32,031 nucleotides of DNA, taken from Actinomycetes bacterium (GTDB taxonomy: Bacteria; Actinomycetota; Acidimicrobiia; Acidimicrobiales; Microtrichaceae). Below are positions 1 through 7,224 of the stretch, piece by piece; positions within the stretch are counted from its first letter, which is position 1; every line of letters starts with the position of its first letter. The notes beneath the pieces are model-generated. The model did not search any database. It was not told the origin of the DNA and saw only the letters and a list, made by a program, of their open reading frames with translations. The stretch lies in NCBI GenBank assembly GCA_023389745.1, contig JAEWED010000031.1, positions 1 through 32,031 of the forward strand. Direction: 5' to 3'. A program made the position numbers and the translations under genes.

Positions 1-990
1 CCGGTGGTAGTCGGGGTCGACGCCACCGAGCTTCTGGGACTCCTCCCACACCAGCCCGTGGACCCCGGCGACGGGCTTCCAGTGCCACTTCACCAACGAG
101 GTCGACCCGTCCGCGGCGACGAGGCGGAACGTGTGGACCCCGAAGCCCTCCATCGTGGCGTACGACCGGGGGATGGCCCGGTCGGACATCACCCACATCA
201 ACATGTGCGTCGACTCCGGCTGCAACGAGACGAAGTCCCAGAACGTGTCGTGGGCCGACTGGGCCTGGGGGATCTCGCGGTCCGGCTCGGGCTTCACCGC
301 GTGGACCAGGTCCGGGAACTTCAGTCCGTCCTGGATGAAGAAGACCGGGATGTTGTTGCCGACGAGATCGAAGTTGCCCTCCTCGGTGTAGAACTTCGTC
401 GCGAAGCCGCGGACGTCACGAGCGGTGTCCATCGAGCCCCGCGACCCGGCGACGGTGGAGAACCGCACGAACACCGGCGTGCTGGCCCCCGACCTCAGGA
501 ACGCCGCTGCGCAGATGTCCTCGAGGCCGTCCTCGGCGACGAACGTGCCGTGGGCTCCCGCGCCCCGGGCGTGCACCACCCGCTCGGGGATGCGCTCGTG
601 GTCGAAGTGCATGATCCGCTCTCTGAGGTGGAAGTCCTCGAGCAGGCTCGGACCGCGCTCGCCCGCGGTGAGCGAGTTGTCGGCGTCGTCGACACGCACC
701 CCCTGCGCGGTCGTCAGGTGGTCGCCGGACTGCGCCCAGCGGGGTCGGACGGCGTCGCCGATCGGGTTGCCCGCCGGCAGGGGCTCGGTGACGCCGGCGG
801 CGCGGCGCAGCTCGGCACGTGCGACCGCCGCCGCAGGTGTGGCACGACGTGGCGACGCAGCGGGTCGGTCCTGGGGCGCCGCGCTCGTGGCCTCGTCACG
901 GTTCGGTGACCTGGCGCCGAGCGCCTCCGGTTCCTCCGGTCCCGCCTTCTTCGCACGGGTGGTGGTCGAACGCTTCGACGTCGCTGCCAT
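1..990 (-). CDS. katE: Large-subunit heme catalase (KatE/HPII type), N-terminal part, cut by the window edge
   Basis: The first 330 residues of a catalase, which converts hydrogen peroxide to water and oxygen in the cytoplasm. They include the catalytic His140 in 'RVVHARG', the heme-pocket Ser178 in 'VRFSTV', and the distal Asn in 'DLVGNNIPVFFIQD' (around residues 209-221). The 60-80 residue Lys/Ala/Pro-rich N-terminal extension ahead of the core is typical of large-subunit (HPII-like) catalases rather than the short clade. The start ATG at 990 has a GGAGGG ribosome site 4 nt upstream. The rest of the barrel, the heme-ligand Tyr and any C-terminal flavodoxin-like domain lie off the left edge. 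It is transcribed away from the small acidic gene at 1129. A sigma-B-like promoter and an inverted repeat sit upstream, fitting general stress or stationary-phase control. Family assignment is secure; the HPII subclass rests on the N-terminus only. Confidence 0.95.
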   Translation of the reverse strand, partial: MAATSKRSTTTRAKKAGPEEPEALGARSPNRDEATSAAPQDRPAASPRRATPAAAVARAELRRAAGVTEPLPAGNPIGDAVRPRWAQSGDHLTTAQGVRVDDADNSLTAGERGPSLLEDFHLRERIMHFDHERIPERVVHARGAGAHGTFVAEDGLEDICAAAFLRSGASTPVFVRFSTVAGSRGSMDTARDVRGFATKFYTEEGNFDLVGNNIPVFFIQDGLKFPDLVHAVKPEPDREIPQAQSAHDTFWDFVSLQPESTHMLMWVMSDRAIPRSYATMEGFGVHTFRLVAADGSTSLVKWHWKPVAGVHGLVWEESQKLGGVDPDYHR

Positions 991-1014
991 GAGGCCCTCC
1001 AGAGATCCGGGTCC

Positions 1015-1040
1015 GGGTACGGACCAGCGGTCCGTTACCC
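1015..1040. promoter_or_regulatory. Bulged inverted repeat between katE promoter and start; half repeated at 1114
   Basis: GGGTACGGACC (1015-1025) and its near-perfect complement GGTCCGTTACCC (1029-1040) face each other across AGC, with one bulged base. The same 11-mer GGGTACGGACC recurs at 1114-1124, just ahead of the divergent small gene. The element overlaps the -10 of the proposed katE promoter and the likely transcript start, so it could be an operator or a leader hairpin. Confidence 0.5.
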
Positions 1041-1060
1041 ACTCGGCTCCCGCGCCGAAC
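1035..1060 (-). promoter_or_regulatory. Sigma-B/F-like promoter of the catalase gene
   Basis: Read on the minus strand, GTTC (1057-1060) is followed after 16 nt by GGGTAA (1035-1040). This is close to the GTTT-N14-16-GGGTAT pattern recognised by actinobacterial general-stress sigma factors. Transcription would start near 1028, leaving a leader of about 38 nt before the ATG at 990. Inferred from motif only. Confidence 0.45.
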
Positions 1061-1128
1061 ACCGGGCCCGTCCCATGCAGCGATGCCCCCGCTGAGTGAC
1101 GGTGCGCAGAACGGGGTACGGACCGGGC

Positions 1129-1359
1129 ATGTCCGACCACAGCGATGACGCCGGCGCCACCATCCACGACGCCGATGTGCGCAACGGCGAACCCGACGCG
1201 CTCGAGGGGCACGGTGACGAACCACGCCACCCCGACCACGACGCGACGCAGCGGTTGCAGCCCGACGACGACCTCGACGTGACCGAGCCGACCGAGAGCG
1301 CCGACGGCGAGCCCATCCACCACGCCAGCGGCGGCGACATCGGCGAAGGTGCCGACTGA
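1129..1359 (+). CDS. Small acidic hypothetical protein (76 aa)
   Basis: A 76-residue, strongly acidic, Asp/Glu/His-rich and Gly-rich protein with no hydrophobic segment, signal peptide or cysteine. It is probably soluble and largely disordered. The ATG at 1129 is preferred over an upstream in-frame GTG (1096), because the extra residues would run back through the GGGTACGGACC regulatory element. It is divergent from katE with 138 nt between the starts, so the two may share stress control. No function can be read from the sequence. Similar short acidic proteins are common beside stress genes in actinobacteria, but that is only a loose analogy. Confidence 0.6.
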   Translation: MSDHSDDAGATIHDADVRNGEPDALEGHGDEPRHPDHDATQRLQPDDDLDVTEPTESADGEPIHHASGGDIGEGAD

Positions 1360-1435
1360 CCCACGGACCCGAGCAGCGGCACACCGGCGCGTTGGAGGCC
1401 CGGGTGACTCGCCCTGCGGCGGCGAAGGCGTCGGG

Positions 1436-2488
1436 TCAGTCGTCGAGCAGCTCGGCGGCGAGCAGCTCGAGGGTCGCAGCACGTGCGCCCGGTCCGTCGT
1501 CGATCTCGGCGGCGAACGCGCCGGCGGTCGGCGACAGCATGATCTCCCCCACGTCGTGGCGCTCCGCCAGGGCACGCAGCTGCGCGGCGACCTCGTCGGG
1601 CGTGCCGATGATCCAGCTGCGGCTCATCTGCTCGGCGACGGCTCGTCGCTGGTCGGTCCACTCGTAGCGTTCGGCCTCCTCGATGCTGAGCTGATGACCG
1701 ACGACGCCCCGGGTGCGCAGCTCGGTCATCTGGACCAGCTGCGGCTGGGCGCGCCGCGTCGCCACCTCGGGATCGGGGTCGACGATGACGTTGACCGGCA
1801 GGAGCGTGCGCGGCTCGCTGCCGTAGGCGGTCGGCGTGAAGCCGGACCGGTAGCGACGCAGTGCCTCGTCCACACCCGGTGAGCCGAAGTGGTGGGCGAA
1901 CGCGTACGGCAGGCCCATCGACGCGGCGAGCTCGGCGGAGTAGTCGCTCGAGCCCAACAGCCACAGCTCCGGCGCCTCGTTGAGCTGCGGGGTCGCACGC
2001 AGCGGGAACGCCTGACCTCGCAGGTCGATCTCGACCCCCTCGCCCGGGTGGCCGTCGCAGCCGAGCAACCGGGCGATGAGCTCCACGTCCTCGGGGAAGC
2101 CGTCGGCAGCGGCAGCGGCGCCCTGTCCACGGAGCATGAACGCCGTCACCTGGTCGGTGCCCGGCGCCCTGCCGATGCCCAGGTCGATGCGTCCGGGGAA
2201 CATCGACTCCAGCAACGCGAACTGCTCGGCGACCGCGAGCGCCGAGTGGTTCGGGAGCATGACACCGCCGGAGCCGAACCGGATCCGGCTGGTCCCCTTG
2301 GCGAGGTACGGGATGATGACGGCCGGCACGGTCGAGGCGACGGCGGCCATGTTGTGGTGCTCCGCCACCCAGTACCGCTCGAAGCCCAGCGTGTCGGCGG
2401 TCGCGGCCAGCGAGGCGCTCGCACCGAGGGCGTCGGCGGTCGACTGACCGGATCGGGTGGGGATGAGGTCGAGCACGGAGAGCTTCAT
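1436..2488 (-). CDS. LLM-class flavin-dependent oxidoreductase, MsnO8/YhbW-like
   Basis: A 350-residue luciferase-like (bacterial luciferase superfamily) TIM-barrel oxidoreductase that should use FMNH2 or F420H2. Family marks are the N-terminal 'KLSVLDLIPTRSG', 'ERYWVAEHHNM' near residue 45, 'RIRFGSGGVMLPNHSALAVAEQF' around 70-92, and 'GRIDLGIGRAPGTD' around 102-115. Length fits the MsnO8 subgroup (about 330-360 aa). The ATG at 2488 is chosen over one at 2518 because it begins at the conserved strand and has GGAG just upstream. The substrate cannot be told from sequence. It lies downstream of the HxlR gene on the same strand (61 nt gap) and may be co-transcribed with it. Confidence 0.9.
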   Translation of the reverse strand: MKLSVLDLIPTRSGQSTADALGASASLAATADTLGFERYWVAEHHNMAAVASTVPAVIIPYLAKGTSRIRFGSGGVMLPNHSALAVAEQFALLESMFPGRIDLGIGRAPGTDQVTAFMLRGQGAAAAADGFPEDVELIARLLGCDGHPGEGVEIDLRGQAFPLRATPQLNEAPELWLLGSSDYSAELAASMGLPYAFAHHFGSPGVDEALRRYRSGFTPTAYGSEPRTLLPVNVIVDPDPEVATRRAQPQLVQMTELRTRGVVGHQLSIEEAERYEWTDQRRAVAEQMSRSWIIGTPDEVAAQLRALAERHDVGEIMLSPTAGAFAAEIDDGPGARAATLELLAAELLDD

Positions 2489-2549
2489 CGCAGCTCCGAA
2501 CGAGCCTTGGCCGCCCATTGTTCCCGGGACGACACCTGCGGGTGCGCGG

Positions 2550-2984
2550 TCAGGACGTGAGGCCGTCGGAGCCGAGGTGCTCCGCGACGTCGTAGCGGGA
2601 CCTGGCGTCGGCGATCTCCGGTCGGTGCGCTCGGGTCCACCCCACGAGCGGGCGGACCGCGTCGAGCAGGCTCACGCCGAGCTCGGTCAGCTCGTAGTCG
2701 ACCCGCGGCGGAACGACGGGGTGCACGGTGCGGGTGACCAGACCGTCGCGTTCGAGCGATCGGAGCGTGCGGGTCAGCATGCGCTGGCTGATCCCGTCGA
2801 TCTGTCGCCGGAGCTCGCTGAACCGCAGCATGCCGTGCCCGAGCAGCTCGATGACCAGCAGCGACCACTTGTCGGCCAACCGGTCGAGCAGGTCGCGGAT
2901 CTCGCAGGTCGCGGTCTCCTCGACCGGAGGAAAGTTGTCGGTTCCCTCCGTGTGCCTCGGTGTCGTCGATGTGCCGTCTTCCAT
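2550..2984 (-). CDS. HxlR-family winged-helix transcriptional regulator
   Basis: A 144-residue HxlR-type (MarR-related) DNA-binding protein. After a Thr/Pro-rich N-terminus come 'CEIRDLLDRLADKWSLLVI', the recognition helix region 'RFSELRRQIDGISQRMLTRTLRSLERDGLV', and the wing 'RTVHPVVPPRVDYELTELG'. The single Cys at the start of helix 1 sits where many HxlR members (YodB, HypR) carry a redox- or quinone-sensing Cys; sensing here is inference. The start at 2984 gives the normal family length. It is divergent from the LLM oxidoreductase at 3050, with a perfect palindrome between them that is the obvious operator for autoregulation and control of that enzyme. Confidence 0.92.
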   Translation of the reverse strand: MEDGTSTTPRHTEGTDNFPPVEETATCEIRDLLDRLADKWSLLVIELLGHGMLRFSELRRQIDGISQRMLTRTLRSLERDGLVTRTVHPVVPPRVDYELTELGVSLLDAVRPLVGWTRAHRPEIADARSRYDVAEHLGSDGLTS

Positions 2985-3013
2985 CGAGGTCCATCGTGGC
3001 GCACAGTGGGAGT

Positions 3014-3030
3014 GGTTACAAGAAGTAACC
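3014..3030. promoter_or_regulatory. HxlR operator: perfect inverted repeat in divergent promoter
   Basis: GGTTAC (3014-3019) and GTAACC (3025-3030) are exact complements separated by AAGAA. The core GTTAC-N5-GTAAC is shaped like HxlR/YodB-type operators. It sits 30 nt ahead of the regulator's start and 20 nt ahead of the oxidoreductase start. A further half-site (GTAAC, 3045-3049) lies against the oxidoreductase ATG. Confidence 0.75.
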
Positions 3031-3049
3031 GACCACATCAGGAGTAACG

Positions 3050-4030
3050 ATGAATGACCCCGACGCCGACCCGGTCCGTCAGGCAGCAATCCCCCGACCG
3101 GACGGAACGCCCGCCGTCGGTGTGTTCCTGCCGACGCTGACCGCACCCGGCGCTGCACCCCTCGATGCCGTCGCCGCTGCTCAGCACGCGGAGCAGCTCG
3201 GCTTCGAATCGATCTGGGCGATCGACCAGCTCGTCGCCGGGGCCGGCGCGCCGCTCGTCGACAGCGTCGTGGCCCTGTCCGCCGCCGCCGGAGCGACCCG
3301 TCGGATACGGCTCGGGTTCGGGGTGATGATCTTGCCGCTGCGGCCCGTCGTGTGGGTGGCGAAGCAGGTCGCCTCGCTGCAGGCGGTCTCGGGCGACCGG
3401 GCACTCCTCGGTGTCGGCGTCGGCGGCGATCGCCACGACCTCTCCTGGCGAGCTGCGGGCGTGCCGCGCCGGCAACGAGGAGCCCGCACCGACCGGGCGC
3501 TCGAGGTGCTGCCGAGTCTGCTGCGCGGCGAGCCCACGGTGGTCGACACCGTCACCGGTGCCGAGGTGCAGTTGTCGCCGGGCGTGGCGGTGCCGCCGGT
3601 CCTGGTCGGCGGCACCGCACCGGCCGCGCTGCGGCGGGTCGTCGAGCACGGCGACGGCTGGTTCACCATGCCGGTCCCGCCGGAGACCCTGGCGACGCAG
3701 GTCGACGAGCTGCGGCGAGCGGCCATCGAGCGCGGGCGGCCCGCACCATCGATCACCGGCAGCGTCACCGTGGCACTCGACGGCGACCCCGAGCTGCCGT
3801 CACAGGACCAGATCGCCCGGGCGCTCACGGATCCCGATGGCATCTTCGGCATGCCGGCCGCTGCGGTCGGTTCGATCCTGGTCACCGGCGGGGGTGACGA
3901 GCTCCGTCGACGTGTGCAGGGTTGGGCGTCGCTCGGCGCCGAACGGATCGTGCTGACGCTCGCAGCCGGCGACTGGCACCGCCAGCTCGAGCTGGTCGCC
4001 GAGGCGCTCGATGAACGTGTGCCCGCCTGA
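3050..4030 (+). CDS. LLM-class flavin/F420-dependent oxidoreductase, HxlR-controlled
   Basis: A 326-residue member of the luciferase-like monooxygenase fold. Visible marks are 'VGVFLPTLTAPGAAP' at the first strand (about residue 25), 'AEQLGFESIWAIDQLV' (about 47-62), 'RRIRLGFGVMILPLRPVVWVAKQVASLQ' (about 84-110), 'LLGVGVGGDRHD' and the late 'PPVLVGGTAPAALRRVVEHGDGWF'. The ATG at 3050 has GGAG 5 nt upstream. The arrangement with a divergent HxlR regulator and its palindrome suggests induction by an electrophile or quinone-like compound, the usual HxlR signal; the enzyme's substrate is unknown. It is only distantly related to the LLM protein at 1436, so this is not a recent duplication. Confidence 0.9.
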   Translation: MNDPDADPVRQAAIPRPDGTPAVGVFLPTLTAPGAAPLDAVAAAQHAEQLGFESIWAIDQLVAGAGAPLVDSVVALSAAAGATRRIRLGFGVMILPLRPVVWVAKQVASLQAVSGDRALLGVGVGGDRHDLSWRAAGVPRRQRGARTDRALEVLPSLLRGEPTVVDTVTGAEVQLSPGVAVPPVLVGGTAPAALRRVVEHGDGWFTMPVPPETLATQVDELRRAAIERGRPAPSITGSVTVALDGDPELPSQDQIARALTDPDGIFGMPAAAVGSILVTGGGDELRRRVQGWASLGAERIVLTLAAGDWHRQLELVAEALDERVPA

Positions 4031-4142
4031 TCGCAGGGAGCCCGACCCGACCGGCGCCTCGACGCCCGGTTCCGCTTCGCGATGGATCATCTCCGGGCGT
4101 GGCAGGCTGCAGTGACGACACCCACCTCGAAGGGGAACTGCA

Positions 4143-5447
4143 ATGCCTGGACCCGGAATGCACAACGGATCGACCGTCGACGAGTCGATGAACCTGTCGA
4201 TGTCGGCCAAGGGGCTGCCGCTGTACGAGGCGGTGGTGGCCTTCGTGCGCGACGAGGTCGATCCGGTGACCGAGGAGTTCTTCCGACTCGGCGAGGGGCG
4301 CGCCGAGCACTGGGGCTACGGCGAGGGCCAGCTCGAGCTGCTCGATTCGGTCAAGGCCAAGGCGAAGGCCGCCGGACTCTGGAACTTCTTCCTGCCCAAC
4401 GCCGAGACGGGCGAGGGGCTCTCGAACCTCGACTACGCCTACATCGCCGCCGAGCTGGGCAAGAACCCGATCGCCTCGGAGTGCCTGAACTGCTCGGCAC
4501 CCGACACCGGGAACATGGAGGTGCTCGAGCGCGTCGGCACCCCCGAGCAGAAGGAGCAGTGGCTCAAGCCGCTGCTGGCGGGTGAGATCCGTTCCGCGTT
4601 CGCGATGACCGAGCCCGACGTCGCGTCGTCGGATGCGAAGAACATCGCCACGACCGCGGTGCTCGACGGCGACGAGTGGATCATCAACGGCGAGAAGTAC
4701 TACATCTCCGGCGCTGGCGACCCCCGCTGCAAGATCATGATCACGATGGTGATGACCAGCCCCGACGGGCCGCCGCACCGTCGCCACTCGCAGATCCTCG
4801 TGCCGATGGACACCCCGGGTGTCGAGATCCTGGGCGGCATGCAGGTGTTCGGCGACGACGACGCGCCGCACGGTCACATGCACCTGCGCTTCACGGACGT
4901 GCGCGTCCCGAAGGACAACATGCTGCTCGGTGAGGGTCGCGGCTTCGAGATCTCGCAGGTGCGACTCGGTCCGGGCCGCATCCACCACTGCATGCGTTCG
5001 ATCGGAGCCGCCGAGCGTGCGCTCGAGCTGATGATCCAGCGCGGTCTGAGCCGTGAGGCGTTCGGCAAGCCCGTCGCCCGTCTCGGCAAGAACGTCGAGC
5101 TGGTGGCGAAGTGCCGCATCGAGATCGAGGCGATGCGACTGATGGTGCTCCGCGCGGCGAAGGCGATGGACACGATGGGCAACGCCGAGGCCCGCGTGTG
5201 GGTCTCGGCGGTGAAGGCCATGGTGCCGATCCGCGTCTGCGAGATCATCGACGAGGCCATCCAGGTGCACGGCGCCACGGGCATCTCGCAGTGGACGCCG
5301 CTCGCCCGCATGTACGCGAACATCCGGACGCTGCGTCTGGCCGACGGCCCCGACGAGGTGCACTGGCACGTGGTCGGCCGGGCCGAGCTCGCGCGGTATG
5401 CCGACGACGCCGGCCCCAGCGTGGTGGACGTCGCCCGCCAGGGCTGA
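4143..5447 (+). CDS. Acyl-CoA dehydrogenase, ACAD10/11-like
   Basis: A 434-residue FAD-dependent acyl-CoA dehydrogenase, which introduces the alpha-beta double bond in acyl-CoA and passes electrons to ETF. Order seen: helical N-domain; beta-domain with 'SAFAMTEPDVASSDAKNI' (flavin/substrate loop, about residues 152-169) and 'GEKYYISGAGDP'; C-terminal helical domain with 'ISQVRLGPGRIHHCMRSIG' and 'REAFGKPVARLG'; end motif 'RLADGPDEVHWHVVGRAEL'. In that end motif an Asp ('DGPDEVH') stands where classical enzymes have 'YEGT' with catalytic Glu, as in the ACAD10/11 branch. GAAGGGGAA just upstream of the ATG is the ribosome site. It stands alone, 112 nt after the LLM gene, and converges on phzF-like across a long hairpin. 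Chain-length preference cannot be judged. Confidence 0.93.
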   Translation: MPGPGMHNGSTVDESMNLSMSAKGLPLYEAVVAFVRDEVDPVTEEFFRLGEGRAEHWGYGEGQLELLDSVKAKAKAAGLWNFFLPNAETGEGLSNLDYAYIAAELGKNPIASECLNCSAPDTGNMEVLERVGTPEQKEQWLKPLLAGEIRSAFAMTEPDVASSDAKNIATTAVLDGDEWIINGEKYYISGAGDPRCKIMITMVMTSPDGPPHRRHSQILVPMDTPGVEILGGMQVFGDDDAPHGHMHLRFTDVRVPKDNMLLGEGRGFEISQVRLGPGRIHHCMRSIGAAERALELMIQRGLSREAFGKPVARLGKNVELVAKCRIEIEAMRLMVLRAAKAMDTMGNAEARVWVSAVKAMVPIRVCEIIDEAIQVHGATGISQWTPLARMYANIRTLRLADGPDEVHWHVVGRAELARYADDAGPSVVDVARQG

Positions 5448-5475
5448 CCGTGTGAGCGCCCGCCAGGGCTGACCG
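5432..5475 (+). repeat. 25-bp tandem duplication at the 3' end of the acyl-CoA dehydrogenase gene
   Basis: The 19-mer CGCCCGCCAGGGCTGACCG at 5432-5450 (last codons and stop) is repeated exactly at 5457-5475, with a 25-nt period. The second copy lies outside the gene. It looks like a recent slippage duplication next to the terminator hairpin. Confidence 0.85.
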
Positions 5476-5481
5476 ATCCTC

Positions 5482-5531
5482 GAATTCCGTCTCCGTTTCG
5501 GTGCGATGGCACCGAAACGGAGACGGAATTC
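5482..5531. terminator. Perfect 23-bp hairpin between convergent genes
   Basis: Arms 5482-5504 and 5509-5531 are exact complements (both ends are GAATTC read outward), with loop GATG. No U-run follows, as is usual in actinobacteria. It ends 15 nt before the phzF-like stop codon and follows the acyl-CoA dehydrogenase, so it can serve both strands. Confidence 0.8.
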
Positions 5532-5546
5532 GTGTGCGTGGGCGGG

Positions 5547-6407
5547 TCAGCCGAGGTCGGCGGTGCCGGTGACGGCGACGTGGGTCCGCCCGCCGATCCA
5601 GATGTCGTCGCCGTCGGCGCTGACGTGGATCCGGCCCGACCGGCCGATCGCCGTGCCCTGTCGGGCGACGTAGGGGGCGTCCGCGCGTCCGCTGGCCAGC
5701 AACCACTGGGCGGCCGCGGCGTTGAGGCTGCCGGTGACCGGGTCCTCGCGCAGCGTGGTCGGCCCCTCGGAGAAGAACGCCCGCAGCTCGAAGCTGACGT
5801 CGGAACCGGGCGGGGTCGGACCGATCACGCCGATGTCCCAACGGCCGGGGTCCCCCGCCGCATCGGGGGTCACGGCGAGCACCGCCGCATCGTCCTCGAG
5901 CAGCACGCCGATCCAGCCGGGACCGTTGTCGAGCCACTCCGAGGCGACGACCGCGTCGGGCTCGACGCCGAGCACGCCGAGCACTCGGGCGAGCAGCTCG
6001 GCATCGACCGGGCCGGTTCGCTGGCGGGGCGGCGCGGCGAAGGACAGCAGATCACCGTCGATCCTCACCCTGACCAGGCCGATGCCGCACTCCTGGACCA
6101 CCGTGTTCGGTGAGGCGGGCCGGCCGCCGGCATCGAGCCACGCCCGTGCCGTGCCGAGGGTCGGGTGCCCGGCGAAGGGCAGCTCGTGCTCCAGGCTCAG
6201 GATCCGGACCCGGTAGTCCGCGCCCGGCAGCGTGGGTGGCAGCACGAACGTGCACTCCGAGAGGTTCGACCACACCGAGAAACGGCGCATCTGGTCGTCG
6301 TTGAGCCCCTCGGCGTCGAGCACGACCGCGACGGGGTTGCCGGTGAACGGATCGCTCCCGAACACATCGATCTGTCGGAACTCCCGCGTCGCGTCGTGGC
6401 TGGCCAT
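5547..6407 (-). CDS. PhzF-family isomerase/epimerase-like protein
   Basis: A 286-residue PhzF/diaminopimelate-epimerase-fold protein. The N-terminal signature 'RQIDVFGSDPFTGNPVAVVLD' (about residues 10-30), the catalytic-Glu motif 'SNLSECTFVLPP' (Glu about 51), 'LPFAGHPTLGTARAWL' and the C-terminal 'REDPVTGSLNAAAAQWLL' are all present, and the length matches the family (270-300 aa). True PhzF isomerises a dihydro-hydroxyanthranilate in phenazine synthesis. No other phenazine gene is near, so this is probably one of the many orphan PhzF-like proteins of unknown substrate. The ATG at 6407 lacks a good ribosome site. It is separated from the transport operon start of the same strand by the livF-like stop at 6460. 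Confidence 0.9.
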   Translation of the reverse strand: MASHDATREFRQIDVFGSDPFTGNPVAVVLDAEGLNDDQMRRFSVWSNLSECTFVLPPTLPGADYRVRILSLEHELPFAGHPTLGTARAWLDAGGRPASPNTVVQECGIGLVRVRIDGDLLSFAAPPRQRTGPVDAELLARVLGVLGVEPDAVVASEWLDNGPGWIGVLLEDDAAVLAVTPDAAGDPGRWDIGVIGPTPPGSDVSFELRAFFSEGPTTLREDPVTGSLNAAAAQWLLASGRADAPYVARQGTAIGRSGRIHVSADGDDIWIGGRTHVAVTGTADLG

Positions 6408-6459
6408 GGCGTCATCTTGTCCGTCGGCCCACCGCGGCGGCCACCGTGATCCACTCGGC

Positions 6460-7224
6460 TCACGACGTCGTCGGTGTCTCGCTCAGGTAGATCGCGGTGA
6501 GCTGGGCGGGATCGTCGCGCACCGCCTGCGAGCTCGCCTCGTGCACGATGCGACCACGGTTCAGGACCAGGACACGGTCCGACACCTCGACGGCCGCAGG
6601 CGCGTGCTGCTCCACCAGCAGCACGGCGACCCGCTCGTCGTCGGCGGCGCTGCGGATGACCGGCAGCAGCGACCGGACGACCAGCGGCGCGAGCCCCATG
6701 CTCATCTCGTCGATGAGCAGCACGCGGGGACGCATCACGAGCACCGCGGCGAGGGCCAGCATCTGCTGCTCGCCGCCGGAGAGCAGGCCGACCCTGCGGT
6801 CCATGAGCAGCTCCAGGCGGGGGAAGTACTCGATCGCCCGGGCGCGGGCGTCGCGGTCGCGGGTGCGCACCCGGAGGTTCTCCTTGACGGTGAGCCCCGG
6901 GAACAGGCCCCGACCGGTGGGCACCAGCCCGAGGCCGCGGCGCGCACGCTGGTGCACCGAGCCCGCTCGTCCCGTCTCGCCGAACAGTTCGACGCTGCCC
7001 TCGTCGGGGTCGAGCACACCGGCGATCGCGGAGAGCAGCGTGCTCTTGCCCGCGCCGTTGGGTCCCAGCACGGCGACGACCTCGCCGGCGGCGACCGACA
7101 GATCGACGTCGTGCAGCACGCGGAGCCCCTGGTAGCCCGCGCAGAGCCCGTGGACCTGCAGCGGAGCGGTCGGCTCCGGAGCCGTCGGAGCGGCGGCGGG
7201 CGCTCCGGTCGACCCGGCGCTCAT
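6460..7224 (-). CDS. livF: ABC transporter ATP-binding protein, LivF type
   Basis: A 254-residue ATPase of the branched-chain amino acid (HAAT) uptake family. Walker A GPNGAGKST is at residues 54-62, the Q-loop/'VPTGRGLFPGLTVKENL' region at 101-117, the signature LSGGEQQ at 148-154, Walker B RVLLIDE at 167-173 followed by the LivF-typical 'MSMGLAPL', and the switch His in 'VEQH' near 207. A Pro/Ala-rich N-terminus of 20 residues precedes the domain. Its ATG overlaps the TGA of the fused permease/ATPase gene (ATGA, 7221-7224), so translation is coupled. It is the last gene of the livK - livHMG - livF order and acts on the inner face of the membrane. The exact substrate (amino acid, amide, urea or acyl compound) cannot be read from sequence. 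Confidence 0.93.
   Translation of the reverse strand: MSAGSTGAPAAAPTAPEPTAPLQVHGLCAGYQGLRVLHDVDLSVAAGEVVAVLGPNGAGKSTLLSAIAGVLDPDEGSVELFGETGRAGSVHQRARRGLGLVPTGRGLFPGLTVKENLRVRTRDRDARARAIEYFPRLELLMDRRVGLLSGGEQQMLALAAVLVMRPRVLLIDEMSMGLAPLVVRSLLPVIRSAADDERVAVLLVEQHAPAAVEVSDRVLVLNRGRIVHEASSQAVRDDPAQLTAIYLSETPTTS

Noticed and set aside
5547..6407. Phenazine biosynthesis locus
   Set aside because: Only a PhzF-like protein is present; no other phenazine gene accompanies it.
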